This document shows, in pieces, positions 8,213-16,910 of a stretch of DNA of 64,000 nucleotides. Numbering within the stretch: the first letter of the stretch is position 1; every line of letters begins with the position of its first letter. A program made the translations under genes and the position numbers. Origin of the DNA: Pareuzebyella sediminis (GTDB lineage Bacteria > Bacteroidota > Bacteroidia > Flavobacteriales > Flavobacteriaceae); the NCBI RefSeq assembly GCF_008367235.1, contig NZ_VTZS01000003.1:496001-560000 (forward strand). Reading direction: 5' to 3'. A model generated the notes under the pieces. The model did not search any database. It was not told where the DNA came from and saw only the letters and a list, made by a program, of their open reading frames with translations.

Positions 8213-9028
8213 TTACTTTTTAAGGTTTTTAATTTTGATGTTTCTGAAGTCGATCGGTTGGCCTTCACTTTGCAAAGCGATCATGCCCTCCTTCAGTAAC
8301 GTACCATCTAGCTTGATTTTTGGGTCATAGCCCTCTGCCGTTCCCCCTCCAATTTGTGGCTTGGAATACTCCAGAACCTTATTGCCGTTGATAATATGGG
8401 TCACTAAGGAGTCGCCCAAAACAATGAGTTCTGCTTTTACCCACTGACTACCGTAGTAGGTCTCCGATGTAGAGTTCAAACAATGGCTCGGATACAATTC
8501 CCCTTGGAATACAATTTCCGTTCCCGGGGAGCACATATTTCCCGTCGGCCTATCGACACCCTCTTCAACACCCGCCAAGAACTGCATTTCTACCGAAATG
8601 GGCCAGTTCTGTTCCTTGAGCATGGTGCGTGGATCTTGGGAGTGAAACATAACGCCGCTGTTTAATATGGTATAACTCGGTGCGCCAGGGTGAAGCTCGC
8701 CTACAAAGCGATATTCCATGGAAAGATGAAAATAGGAAAAGGGCGTGTCATAATACAAATGGCCGAACCGATCATTGAAATCTCCTTCGTACTTATCGTA
8801 ACGAACCTTTATCATTCCATCTTCCGCGCGAAAGGTATCCCCATAATTGTCCCCGGTTTCATAATGATGGATTTTGGTGGTCCACCCGTCGAGATTCTCC
8901 CCGTTGAAAAGCATTTCCCATTCGTCAGTTCCTAAAACTGCAGTTTTCTTAGTAGTACCTCCGAAACATGAAAAAAAGATGGCGAAGGCCAAAATTAGTC
9001 CCGATATAGTTGTTTTGGCTATGCCCAT
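8213..9028 (-). CDS. DUF1080 / 3-keto-disaccharide hydrolase-domain lipoprotein
   Basis: About 271 residues. I chose the ATG at 9028 because it yields a lipoprotein signal peptide (MGIAKTTISG.., lipobox FFSC). The frame stays open to an ATG at 9133, which would add 35 charged residues before the signal. The rest is one DUF1080 beta-sandwich (WEMLFNGENLDGW near the start; SGVMFHSQDP, VEMQFLAG, EGMIALQSEGQPIDFRNIKIKNL at the end), the concanavalin-like fold called 3-keto-disaccharide hydrolase. The family acts on 3-oxidised glycosides or binds glycans at the surface. The partner oxidoreductase could be the Gfo/Idh/MocA protein encoded 12 kb away (inference). It is divergent from GH20. Confidence 0.88.
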   Translation of the reverse strand: MGIAKTTISGLILAFAIFFSCFGGTTKKTAVLGTDEWEMLFNGENLDGWTTKIHHYETGDNYGDTFRAEDGMIKVRYDKYEGDFNDRFGHLYYDTPFSYFHLSMEYRFVGELHPGAPSYTILNSGVMFHSQDPRTMLKEQNWPISVEMQFLAGVEEGVDRPTGNMCSPGTEIVFQGELYPSHCLNSTSETYYGSQWVKAELIVLGDSLVTHIINGNKVLEYSKPQIGGGTAEGYDPKIKLDGTLLKEGMIALQSEGQPIDFRNIKIKNLKK

Positions 9029-9140
9029 GTCATGTAGAATAGATGTGCCAATATACATAAGTTTTTTCAGTGTTTCTTTCCCCGATGGAAACTTATAGGG
9101 ATTCTTTATGCGAAACCGTCCGTTAAGTTTCATATTTCCT

Positions 9141-9148
9141 TATTTTTG
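9141..9148 (+). promoter_or_regulatory. -7 box candidate for the GH20 gene
   Basis: TATTTTTG matches TAnnTTTG and lies 28 bases before the GH20 start codon. No clear TTG element at the right distance. Confidence 0.35.
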
Positions 9149-9176
9149 GAGGTTTTACCGCTAAACCACCTTCTAA

Positions 9177-11279
9177 ATGTACCTAAGAACCCTTTTTACC
9201 GCGGCATTTGTGATCATACTCATAAGCTGTAATCCTTCAAAACCGCAAGCCGGTGATTTTAAGTTGTTGCCCATTCCACAGGAATATGAAATAAGCGGGG
9301 TGAGCGACATAGGCCCAAATGACCTTAAAAGTTTTTACAGTACATTGATGTTTGACCCCGCCACCCTAGGAAAAAATTTAAAGCATATTACACCTGTCGA
9401 TTCGCCTTCAAAAGCACAGCTAACCCTCATAATCGATACCGGGCTCGACATTCCTCAACAGGGGTACACCATGAAAATCACGGATGAAACAGTGGCAATT
9501 TCGGCAAAAGATGATGCCGGGCTTTTCTATGGTTGCATGACATTGGGCCAGCTGCTTGAAGATGCCGAGGAGCAAGGAGCAAATTTGCCCCGTTGTCAAA
9601 TTAAGGATTATCCCTTATTGGCTTATCGCGCCGTACACCTTGATGTAAAGCACCACCTTGAAAAGAAGGAGTATTATTATCAGTTGATTGACAAGCTCGC
9701 CAAGTATAAAGTCAACGCTATTATTCTTGAGACGGAAGACAAAATAAAATTTCAACGTAGGCCCTTAGTGGCCTCAGAAGACGCCCTGAGCATTGCAGAA
9801 TGGAAAGCGCTGAGCGATTACGCCCAAGCCAGACATATAGAAATAAGTCCTTTGGTCCAGGGTCTTGGCCACGCCTCTTATGTACTAAAACATCCGGAAT
9901 TCTACGAACTACGCGACGATCCCAATAGTGATTGGGCCTTTAATCCTTTAGACCCAGAAACCTATAAGGTTCAGTTCGACCTATATCTAGATGCCATGGA
10001 GGCCACCCCTCATGGTAAATACTTGCACGTCGGTGGCGATGAGGTGCATACAACAGGCCGAAACAGTGGAAAATCGGCTCTGGAGTTACAATTGCTTTGG
10101 CTTGAAAAGGTAAGTAGTTTTGCCGCCGCACATGACCGTATTCCTATTTTTTGGGATGATATGCCCTTAAAGCAGGCGGATGTATATGCCCCAATGTTCA
10201 AACCCGAGATGACCCAAAAAGAAGTGGATAGTGTCTGGCGTGAAAATGAACATAAATTGACCGCCTTTCTCGGTCAATTTCCAAAAAACTGTATATACAT
10301 GCGATGGAACTACAGCTCTCCAGAGGCCTTGGGTAATTTAAAAGCCATGGACTGGTTCAGAAATAATGGTCTAGAGGTCATGGGAGCGACCGCCGGTCAA
10401 ACCCGTTGGGTATTAATGCCCCAACAAGAAAGCAATATGGAGAACATAAAATCTTTCGCGTTAAATTCCATTGAAAGTGGCTCTCAAGGCCTATTGTTGA
10501 CCCTTTGGGATGATGATTCGCCCCATTTCGAACTGTACAACCGTGGAATTTTGTTCTTTTCAGAATATACTTGGGCCGGGGACAGGCGGGACAAAAAAAG
10601 TTTGAAATCTGCGTATAGGCAACGTGAATTTTCCCATGCGCTGGCTGATTCCTCAAGTGCTTTTATAGATCAACTTGAAACACCCGTAGCTTTTTGGAAA
10701 AATGCCCTTCTTAAGGGAAATAAGAGGAATTATCTAAAAAAAATGGAGAATCCTTTAGAAGACGGGGTCATCGATCTTCCTACGAAAAGCAGCGAAGGCT
10801 CGTGGAGCGAAACCTACGCGCCGCGACTCAAAGAAGCGGCCCTAATACTTCATAAGACCGATAGCATACGGTCTATACTTAAAGGGAATCGATCGAAAAC
10901 AATTCGCAATGCGTATACCCTAGAAGTATATGAACAAGTGAACGAGATGACTGCACTGCCGGCAAAGTTGTTGTTGGCATTAAGTGAGTACGATAGGGCA
11001 AAAGGAACAGAAACAAAGGTAGCGGCGCTAAAAAATCTTGATAGCCTGAGAATTGACTTTCAGGATCGCAGGGCCGAGCTGGAAAGGGTGTACGGACAAA
11101 CGCGTATTCTAATGAAACCGGAGAACTATATTTTAGATCAAGATCATCATGCCCATTTGGCCAACCAGTCGCTCAACTTCGATTGGCAGTTCTATGCCGA
11201 GATGTTATTTTTCGAAAAACTGGAAAAAAAGCTCGACAATGCCATTTATCTGGAAAATGAAGACGCCCTGAAAAAATAA
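9177..11279 (+). CDS. GH20 beta-N-acetylhexosaminidase-like lipoprotein
   Basis: 700 residues. The signal peptide ends in a lipobox (LISC, C18), so it is an outer-membrane or periplasmic lipoprotein. A GH20b-type domain spans about 25-145, and the catalytic TIM barrel starts at about 150 (YRAVHLDVKHHLEKKEYY). The active-site pair D288-E289 is seen in HVGGDEVH. The barrel ends near 490, followed by a helical region of about 200 residues I cannot assign. GH20 enzymes remove terminal GlcNAc or GalNAc by substrate-assisted catalysis. Near a sialidase-like and a sulfatase gene this fits trimming of an amino-sugar glycan. Confidence 0.9.
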   Translation: MYLRTLFTAAFVIILISCNPSKPQAGDFKLLPIPQEYEISGVSDIGPNDLKSFYSTLMFDPATLGKNLKHITPVDSPSKAQLTLIIDTGLDIPQQGYTMKITDETVAISAKDDAGLFYGCMTLGQLLEDAEEQGANLPRCQIKDYPLLAYRAVHLDVKHHLEKKEYYYQLIDKLAKYKVNAIILETEDKIKFQRRPLVASEDALSIAEWKALSDYAQARHIEISPLVQGLGHASYVLKHPEFYELRDDPNSDWAFNPLDPETYKVQFDLYLDAMEATPHGKYLHVGGDEVHTTGRNSGKSALELQLLWLEKVSSFAAAHDRIPIFWDDMPLKQADVYAPMFKPEMTQKEVDSVWRENEHKLTAFLGQFPKNCIYMRWNYSSPEALGNLKAMDWFRNNGLEVMGATAGQTRWVLMPQQESNMENIKSFALNSIESGSQGLLLTLWDDDSPHFELYNRGILFFSEYTWAGDRRDKKSLKSAYRQREFSHALADSSSAFIDQLETPVAFWKNALLKGNKRNYLKKMENPLEDGVIDLPTKSSEGSWSETYAPRLKEAALILHKTDSIRSILKGNRSKTIRNAYTLEVYEQVNEMTALPAKLLLALSEYDRAKGTETKVAALKNLDSLRIDFQDRRAELERVYGQTRILMKPENYILDQDHHAHLANQSLNFDWQFYAEMLFFEKLEKKLDNAIYLENEDALKK

Positions 11280-11366
11280 ACTTAAGAACTGTACCTGAGA
11301 CCTAATTACAGATAAAGGCCGTGGTTATTCCCGCAAAAAATATTCTTAAGGAAAATTAGTTTGTCA

Positions 11367-11413
11367 GAACCGCCAGAAGAAAAAATACCTTGCGGTCGGT
11401 ACATTGGCGGTTC
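11367..11413. repeat. Inverted repeat in the GH20-acyltransferase gap
   Basis: GAACCGCCA (11367-11375) and TGGCGGTTC (11405-11413) are perfect complements 29 bases apart, about 90 bases after the GH20 stop. No T-run follows directly. It could be an mRNA 3' hairpin or a protein-binding site. Confidence 0.4.
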
Positions 11414-11506
11414 CACTTCCGTAACGGTTATGTCATGGTTTTTTGCCGGTCTTTTAAGGATTTTGCCCTTCTGGTACTATGAATAACGGACTAGTTTATT
11501 CATGTA

Positions 11507-11528
11507 AAACCGACCCAAGGGTCGGTTT
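11507..11528. terminator. Hairpin between convergent GH20 and acyltransferase genes
   Basis: AAACCGACCC and GGGTCGGTTT form a perfect 10-bp stem around AA, so the innermost pairs will be open. A-rich on the left and T-rich on the right, so it can act as a terminator in both directions between the convergent genes. Confidence 0.6.
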
Positions 11529-11572
11529 GATTTGTAAAGCCTGTAACTACATAAATTAAGCAAAGATTACGG

Positions 11573-12679
11573 CTACACCTTGAAATATATTTTATGTTTA
11601 TCCAGAAAATAAGTGATATACCAGAAGATAAAAAGCACGAATAGGGCATTGATTACCATGATCACTTGTTCCGAAATTCCTAGGGGAGCCAACAAACCTT
11701 CGGTCCAGATTTTTCCAAACCCACGAAACCATTGTGCACCTACCGTTTCCGCGAACAAATAGATAAAAATGGAATTGGTACCCACCACTGAAAACACTTT
11801 TAGCCAATTCTTATGATTATTTTTTACGTCGATGGTCCAATAAAATAAAGCTAAGACCAATATGGCAATTCCGCCCGACGCCAAGGTAAACGAGCTCGTG
11901 GCGATCCGCTTAACGATAGGGGTAATATGCAGCAAATCCATGGCGAAACCCAGTACCAAAATGACGGTTCCCCAAATCAAAAAAGATTTCAATTTTTCAC
12001 TGGCAGGTGTTTGCGATAATAGCATTCTTCCGCAGACGACACCCCAAATAGTATGGGCCGCGGTAGGAATAAAATTGACGAAAACCCAATAGTCATCATT
12101 TATCTTGCCCATAACCAACATATCGATATAAGAGCCAAAACTATCATGCCCCTGCGCATAGGGGGCTTCTGGATTGTACGCCCGATATAAAATTTCGGTC
12201 AACACCAATAGACCAACCGAAATACCGATTTGTGTGTTGTTGGACAGGTTCATAATTGCATAGGCAATCAAGATGGTAAAAGCCAACTGCACCAATACAT
12301 TCCAAAGTTCCCAAACCAGCGCATGCGAATACACGCAATGCAATAAGACCCCAAACCAAAACAACAGAAAACAACGGCGGAGAATATGCTTGGTTACCTC
12401 ACTTCGACTTCCTCGGCTTAATCGCTTGCGCAAGGAGAAAGGCATGGCCACCCCCACAATAAACATGAAAAAGGGTTGAATCAGGTCCCAAAATCGGAGT
12501 CCATTCCATGGGTGATGATGCAATTGATGGGCAAGTCCAGAAAATAACGTTCCTTCAGCCAATTCCGAGAAATTGTGGTGGAACCCCGCGGCTTCCGCAA
12601 CGAGCAGAAACATAGTAAGGCCACGAAAAACATCCAAAGAAAAAAGACGCTTAGAGACATTTTCGGCGAATTGAGACAT
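11573..12679 (-). CDS. Heparan-alpha-glucosaminide acetyltransferase-like (DUF5009) membrane acyltransferase
   Basis: About 368 residues with roughly ten predicted membrane segments. The start LFSLDVFRGLTMFLLVAEAAG and the block HHHPWNGLRFWDLIQPFFMFIVG are signatures of the DUF5009/HGSNAT-type family, which moves acyl groups across the membrane onto sugars; the human lysosomal enzyme acetylates glucosamine ends of heparan sulfate. I chose ATG at 12679 (MSQFAENVSKRLFSLD); the frame extends to 12748 but the added residues do not fit the family. The substrate is unknown; the neighbouring GH20 makes an amino sugar plausible. It is transcribed away from the phyH operon. Confidence 0.88.
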   Translation of the reverse strand: MSQFAENVSKRLFSLDVFRGLTMFLLVAEAAGFHHNFSELAEGTLFSGLAHQLHHHPWNGLRFWDLIQPFFMFIVGVAMPFSLRKRLSRGSRSEVTKHILRRCFLLFWFGVLLHCVYSHALVWELWNVLVQLAFTILIAYAIMNLSNNTQIGISVGLLVLTEILYRAYNPEAPYAQGHDSFGSYIDMLVMGKINDDYWVFVNFIPTAAHTIWGVVCGRMLLSQTPASEKLKSFLIWGTVILVLGFAMDLLHITPIVKRIATSSFTLASGGIAILVLALFYWTIDVKNNHKNWLKVFSVVGTNSIFIYLFAETVGAQWFRGFGKIWTEGLLAPLGISEQVIMVINALFVLFIFWYITYFLDKHKIYFKV

Positions 12680-13015
12680 GCTTTTAAAGTTTTGGTGGTT
12701 AACCCCTCTAATGTAGAAAAAAATATCTCGAAAGCCAGTAAAGTGCAACGCTATTCTATGTGTGTCGTATTTATATTTATATTCGTTTTTTGATTGAACT
12801 TTATCATTTTATTTACCAATCATTTGAACCTTTCAAGTTTTTTATGGAAGCTAACTTCACCTTCATCAAGAAGAATATGCCTTGAAAAGTTAGAAAAAAG
12901 AATTTGTGGAAAACGCCTGCTAAACACCCAAACAGCATGAGGATATCAAGAAGTTCATTCACAAATGAAAACAAAGGGGTTTAATCTGATTTTAGAAAAA
13001 ACAAACAATTTTTTT

Positions 13016-13744
13016 ATGTGCGAACTGACCCAAAAACAAAAACATTTCTTCGCGGAAGAGGGGTACCTTGTCGTAGAAAATTTGCTGACGAAAAAAGAAA
13101 TCACCTATTACAGCGATCTTTACAATTCCTTTTTGAACAACGAGATTGATGCCTCAAAATTCCGGTCCGACCTATCGGGAAGTAATGACACAAAAGAAAA
13201 AATCACTCAAATCATGGTACCTAGCAAGCTGGTTCCAGAACTGTTAGAAAAATCTTTACATCAGAAATCACTGGCCATGGCCAAGGCGCTTATGGGCGAT
13301 GATATCGAACTTGATTTTGATATGTTGATCAATAAGGCGCCCTATACCGATACTATTACTCCATGGCATCAAGATGCCGCTTATTGGATCGATATGCCTG
13401 ACAAACGGGCTGCTAGTTGTTGGGTGGCCATAGATCCGGCATACAAAGAAAATGGGTGTATGTGGTATACTCCAAAATCACATCAGAATCCAGTGTTGCC
13501 ACACGTGCAAACTGGCAATAAAGGAGCTTTGAAATGTGAGGGTGGCGAAGAAAATTCCGTTTTTGTTGAGTTAAGCCCTGGTTCCTGCGTTTTTCACCAG
13601 GGAGGTACCCTTCACTACAGTCGTGGAAATTCAACCGCCGATAATCGAAGGGCTTTCATCACGAATTTTCGGCCCAAGGCTATGATTGAAATGGAGCGTA
13701 TGCAGGGAGTAGACCATACCGGAGAGCGTGAGGTAAAAGCATAA
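13016..13744 (+). CDS. Phytanoyl-CoA dioxygenase (PhyH) family Fe(II)/2-oxoglutarate oxygenase
   Basis: 242 residues from the ATG at 13016 (MCELTQKQKHFFAEEGYLVV), the usual PhyH N-terminus; an in-frame ATG at 12965 would add 17 residues. Iron ligands are H-x-D in PWHQDAAYW and a distal histidine in GTLHYSRGNS, followed by an arginine (NRRAF) for 2-oxoglutarate. The GCMWYTPKSH segment is typical of the ectoine-hydroxylase-like branch. These cytoplasmic enzymes hydroxylate small molecules. It is first in a tight run with a sialidase-like gene (8 bases), SGNH esterase (5), fructosamine kinase (12) and PQQ dehydrogenase (39). The substrate is unknown. Confidence 0.9.
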   Translation: MCELTQKQKHFFAEEGYLVVENLLTKKEITYYSDLYNSFLNNEIDASKFRSDLSGSNDTKEKITQIMVPSKLVPELLEKSLHQKSLAMAKALMGDDIELDFDMLINKAPYTDTITPWHQDAAYWIDMPDKRAASCWVAIDPAYKENGCMWYTPKSHQNPVLPHVQTGNKGALKCEGGEENSVFVELSPGSCVFHQGGTLHYSRGNSTADNRRAFITNFRPKAMIEMERMQGVDHTGEREVKA

Positions 13745-13752
13745 TATATATC

Positions 13753-14862
13753 ATGAAGAGTTTGTTCTTACTTTTAACGGTACTATTTTCTTTCGGTCTT
13801 TTTGGCCAAGAGAAGTTGGTGCTTCAAAATCTATTCGATGCTACTCTTTCAGAGGAGGTTTCCTGCTATCGTATTCCAGCTTTGACTACTGCGCCAAATG
13901 GCGACCTTTTGGCGGCCATAGATGAACGGGTTGCCTCTTGTAGCGATTTGGGCACTAATCCAAACATCAACATTGTACTTCGCCGTAGTACGGACCACGG
14001 AAAGACATGGTCGGAAATAGAAAAGGTCGCTGATTTTCCTGAAGGCCAGTCGGCCTCCGATCCTTCTTTTATAGTAGATATGCAGACCAAAAATATCTTA
14101 TTGTTTTACAATTATATGAATGTAAACGAAGAAAAGGGCGTGTATTACTTTCATGTAATGAAAAGTAATGACAATGGAAAATCTTGGTCGGCACCACAGG
14201 ATATTACTTCTCAAATCAGCGAAAAGGATTGGAGCCGTGATTTTAAATTTATAACTTCTGGAAGAGGTATTCAAAGGCGGTCCGGACAACTTTTGCATAC
14301 GTTGGTGAATTTAGAACATGGTCTCCATTTATTTGGAAGTGATGACCACGGAAAAACCTTTTTTGTAAGGGACAAACCCTTATTGCCCGGCGATGAATCG
14401 AAGGTCGTTGAGCGTGCCGACGGAAGTTTAATGGTGAACAGTCGTGTGAACAGTGGAGGGATGCGATATGCGCACTTTTCAGGAAAGAATGAAGCTACTT
14501 GGCATGCCGAGCCCCAGCCTGAACTGATAGACCCAAGTTGCAACGCCAGTATGATTCGTTACACCGAAAAAGCAGATGGTTTCTCAAAGAATCGAATTTT
14601 ATTTTCTAATGCCAAGAATAACCGGGAACGTAAAAATATGACGGTGCGTATCAGCTACGACGAAGGACAGAGTTGGGGCGAGGGCAAGACCATATATCAA
14701 GGATTAGCCGCCTACTCAACAATGACTATATTGGAAAACGGAAATATTGGCCTTCTTTTCGAGGGCGATGGGTATACCAAAAACTATTTCACTCAATTTT
14801 CATTAGAATGGCTTACTGATGGAAAAGATAGATTGAACAAACATTCGAAAAAGAAATATTAA
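13753..14862 (+). CDS. Secreted BNR-repeat sialidase-like glycosidase (GH33-type)
   Basis: 369 residues with a cleavable signal peptide (1-18, ending LFGQ). The CYRIPALTTAPNGDLLAA motif (38-55) contains the YRIP signature with the first arginine of the sialidase triad (R40). Asp-boxes occur at STDHGKTW (79-86), SNDNGKSW, SDDHGKTF and SYDEGQSW, as in a six-bladed sialidase propeller. ERADGSLMVNSRV carries a likely nucleophile-region glutamate. GH33 enzymes release terminal sialic acids. The full set of catalytic residues was not checked by alignment, so a related specificity is possible. No sialic acid catabolic genes (nanA, nanE) are in the window. Confidence 0.87.
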   Translation: MKSLFLLLTVLFSFGLFGQEKLVLQNLFDATLSEEVSCYRIPALTTAPNGDLLAAIDERVASCSDLGTNPNINIVLRRSTDHGKTWSEIEKVADFPEGQSASDPSFIVDMQTKNILLFYNYMNVNEEKGVYYFHVMKSNDNGKSWSAPQDITSQISEKDWSRDFKFITSGRGIQRRSGQLLHTLVNLEHGLHLFGSDDHGKTFFVRDKPLLPGDESKVVERADGSLMVNSRVNSGGMRYAHFSGKNEATWHAEPQPELIDPSCNASMIRYTEKADGFSKNRILFSNAKNNRERKNMTVRISYDEGQSWGEGKTIYQGLAAYSTMTILENGNIGLLFEGDGYTKNYFTQFSLEWLTDGKDRLNKHSKKKY

Positions 14863-14867
14863 AAACG

Positions 14868-15971
14868 ATGCAAGTGAGGCATATTGGGTTTTTAGGTTTG
14901 TTTTTAATATTGTGCGGAAAAGGCCTTTTCGCACAGGAAAATGAAAAATATCATTGGTACGACCCCGTGGAGACAATAGAACGTTTCGAGGGACAGGGCT
15001 GGAGCCACATTGGTTACCATCGCTTACCAAATCATGCAGAAGGCGTAGTGCGGGATGCCGTATGGTCACTCTCCCAACATGCGGCGGGTCTAGGCCTACA
15101 ATTTGAGTCCGATGCCGATTCCATTGCAATTGAATACCAGGTAGATGGTAATTTATTTATGCATCATATGCCAGCAACCGGTGTAAGTGGCATAGATTTA
15201 TACGTAAAGAGCAATAACGAATGGCTATGGTGTAGGGGAAAGTACAGCTTCAAAGATACTGTTCGGTATGATTTTGTGATGAATAATCTTTCTAAGGGTC
15301 TAAAAACCTATTCCATGTATTTTCCTCTTTACAATACTATAAAAAACTTGAAAATTGGGGTCCCCCACGGTAAAACATTTCTTTTCCGGGATGCTGTTAA
15401 AGAGAAACCTATAGTGGTATACGGAACGAGTATAGCCCAAGGAGCTTGTGCGTCAAGGCCAGGTATGGCGTGGACCCATATCCTTTCAAGAGCACTGAGT
15501 CGTCCTGTGGTCAATCTTGGGTTTTCCGGTAATGGAAGATTAGAGCCCGAAGTCATTGACCTCATAACGCAAATCGAAGCCTCGCTCTTTATACTTGACT
15601 GCCTACCAAATCTCTCACCAAATAAAGAAAACACTAAAAAAGAGGTTCAAAATCGTTTACGTAGCAGTGTTCGCAACCTAAGGGCCAAACATCCTAGAAC
15701 ACCCATTTTACTCACGCAGCACGCCGGCTATTCAGATGGGTTGGTAAACTCTGCCCGCGAAAAGGTGTACTTAACCCTCAACGAATGGCTTGAAGAATCG
15801 TTCAAAAGCTTAAAAGCTGAAGGCATTTCGAATATTTATATGCTCACAAAAAAAGATATCGGCCTCTCAAACGACGCCTTCGTAGATGGCACTCACCCTA
15901 CCGATTTAGGTATGCAACAATATGCCATGGCCTATGCTACAAAAATCAAGGCCATTCAAAGCGGCATGTAA
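14868..15971 (+). CDS. Secreted SGNH/GDSL-type esterase with N-terminal beta-sandwich
   Basis: 367 residues with a signal peptide (1-22, LFAQ). Residues about 30-175 form a beta-rich N-terminal domain common in this family; the SGNH hydrolase starts at about 180. The nucleophile is S188 in YGTSIAQG, the glycine/asparagine blocks are in NLGFSGNG (216-223) and DCLPN (244-248), and the D-x-x-H pair is D340/H343 in DGTHP. Such proteins deacylate glycans. Between a sialidase-like enzyme and a kinase it may remove O-acetyl groups that block a glycosidase (inference). Confidence 0.9.
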   Translation: MQVRHIGFLGLFLILCGKGLFAQENEKYHWYDPVETIERFEGQGWSHIGYHRLPNHAEGVVRDAVWSLSQHAAGLGLQFESDADSIAIEYQVDGNLFMHHMPATGVSGIDLYVKSNNEWLWCRGKYSFKDTVRYDFVMNNLSKGLKTYSMYFPLYNTIKNLKIGVPHGKTFLFRDAVKEKPIVVYGTSIAQGACASRPGMAWTHILSRALSRPVVNLGFSGNGRLEPEVIDLITQIEASLFILDCLPNLSPNKENTKKEVQNRLRSSVRNLRAKHPRTPILLTQHAGYSDGLVNSAREKVYLTLNEWLEESFKSLKAEGISNIYMLTKKDIGLSNDAFVDGTHPTDLGMQQYAMAYATKIKAIQSGM

Positions 15972-15983
15972 TATTTTAATCGA

Positions 15984-16871
15984 TTGACCCATACAAGAAT
16001 TAAGCGTTTGAAAAAACCTGTCGTCGACCATATTGAAAAACTACTATCGGTTCAAATTTCCGGAACACGTTCAATTTCGGGAGGGGATATCTCAGAGGCC
16101 TATCTGGTACAAACACAGAAAGGACATTTTTTCTGTAAGGTGAATAACGGGCCCCACGCATTTTCTATGTTTTTGGCCGAAAAAAAGGGGTTAGAGGCCA
16201 TTTCGCAAACAGCTACGGTGGCGAGTCCAAAAGTTTTGGGTTGTGAAAAGCTAGATTCATGTTCCCTTCTGGTATTGGAGTATATCGAATCTAAATCGCC
16301 CTCCCCAACTGACATGGAACGCTTCGGGCATCAATTGGCGGATTTGCATTCAAAATCAAGCCCTGACGGCTTTGGGTGGGAATCCGATAACTTTATTGGA
16401 AGCCTCCATCAATCCAACAAAAGGCATTTGGACTGGTCAGCCTTTTATGTAAGCGAACGTCTTGTGCCCCAACTTATGCTCGCTAGGGCCAGAAACCTCC
16501 TATCCCCTTCGGAACTTCCCTCTGAGGAATCCCTGTTAAAGCGATGTCAAGATACTTTTCCAAAGGTGAGACCCGCACTTTTACATGGCGATCTATGGGG
16601 CGGTAATTATCTTATCGCCCAAAATGGCACCCCTGTGCTGATCGATCCTGCTACCTATTATGGACATAGGGAAGTAGATATTGCCATGACCCGTTTGTTC
16701 GGGGGTTTTGAACCAACTTTCTACAGCGCATATGCCGAACACTTTCCGGAGGTCGGGGGAGAAAAGGAGCGAAGCGACCTATATCAACTATATTACCTGC
16801 TGGTTCATCTGAATTTATTCGGCCTCTCTTATAAGTCATCGGTCATGCCGATTTTGAAACGATATTTTTAA
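15984..16871 (+). CDS. Fructosamine kinase (FN3K) family protein
   Basis: 295 residues of the aminoglycoside phosphotransferase-like kinase fold. ATP-binding K52 is in HFFCKVN; the catalytic loop is HGDLWGGN (201-208, base D203) and the metal site DPATYYGHREVD (221-232) is characteristic of FN3K. The family phosphorylates ketoamines (Amadori products), which then break down. The first ATG is far inside the domain, so TTG at 15984, 12 bases after the esterase stop, is used. No signal peptide: cytoplasmic. It is the only kinase in the run, so a ketosamine-like breakdown product may be imported and phosphorylated (inference). Confidence 0.88.
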   Translation: MTHTRIKRLKKPVVDHIEKLLSVQISGTRSISGGDISEAYLVQTQKGHFFCKVNNGPHAFSMFLAEKKGLEAISQTATVASPKVLGCEKLDSCSLLVLEYIESKSPSPTDMERFGHQLADLHSKSSPDGFGWESDNFIGSLHQSNKRHLDWSAFYVSERLVPQLMLARARNLLSPSELPSEESLLKRCQDTFPKVRPALLHGDLWGGNYLIAQNGTPVLIDPATYYGHREVDIAMTRLFGGFEPTFYSAYAEHFPEVGGEKERSDLYQLYYLLVHLNLFGLSYKSSVMPILKRYF

Positions 16872-16910
16872 GTAATTTACCTACTTTTAAAAAACTGTTT
16901 CACCAAATCA

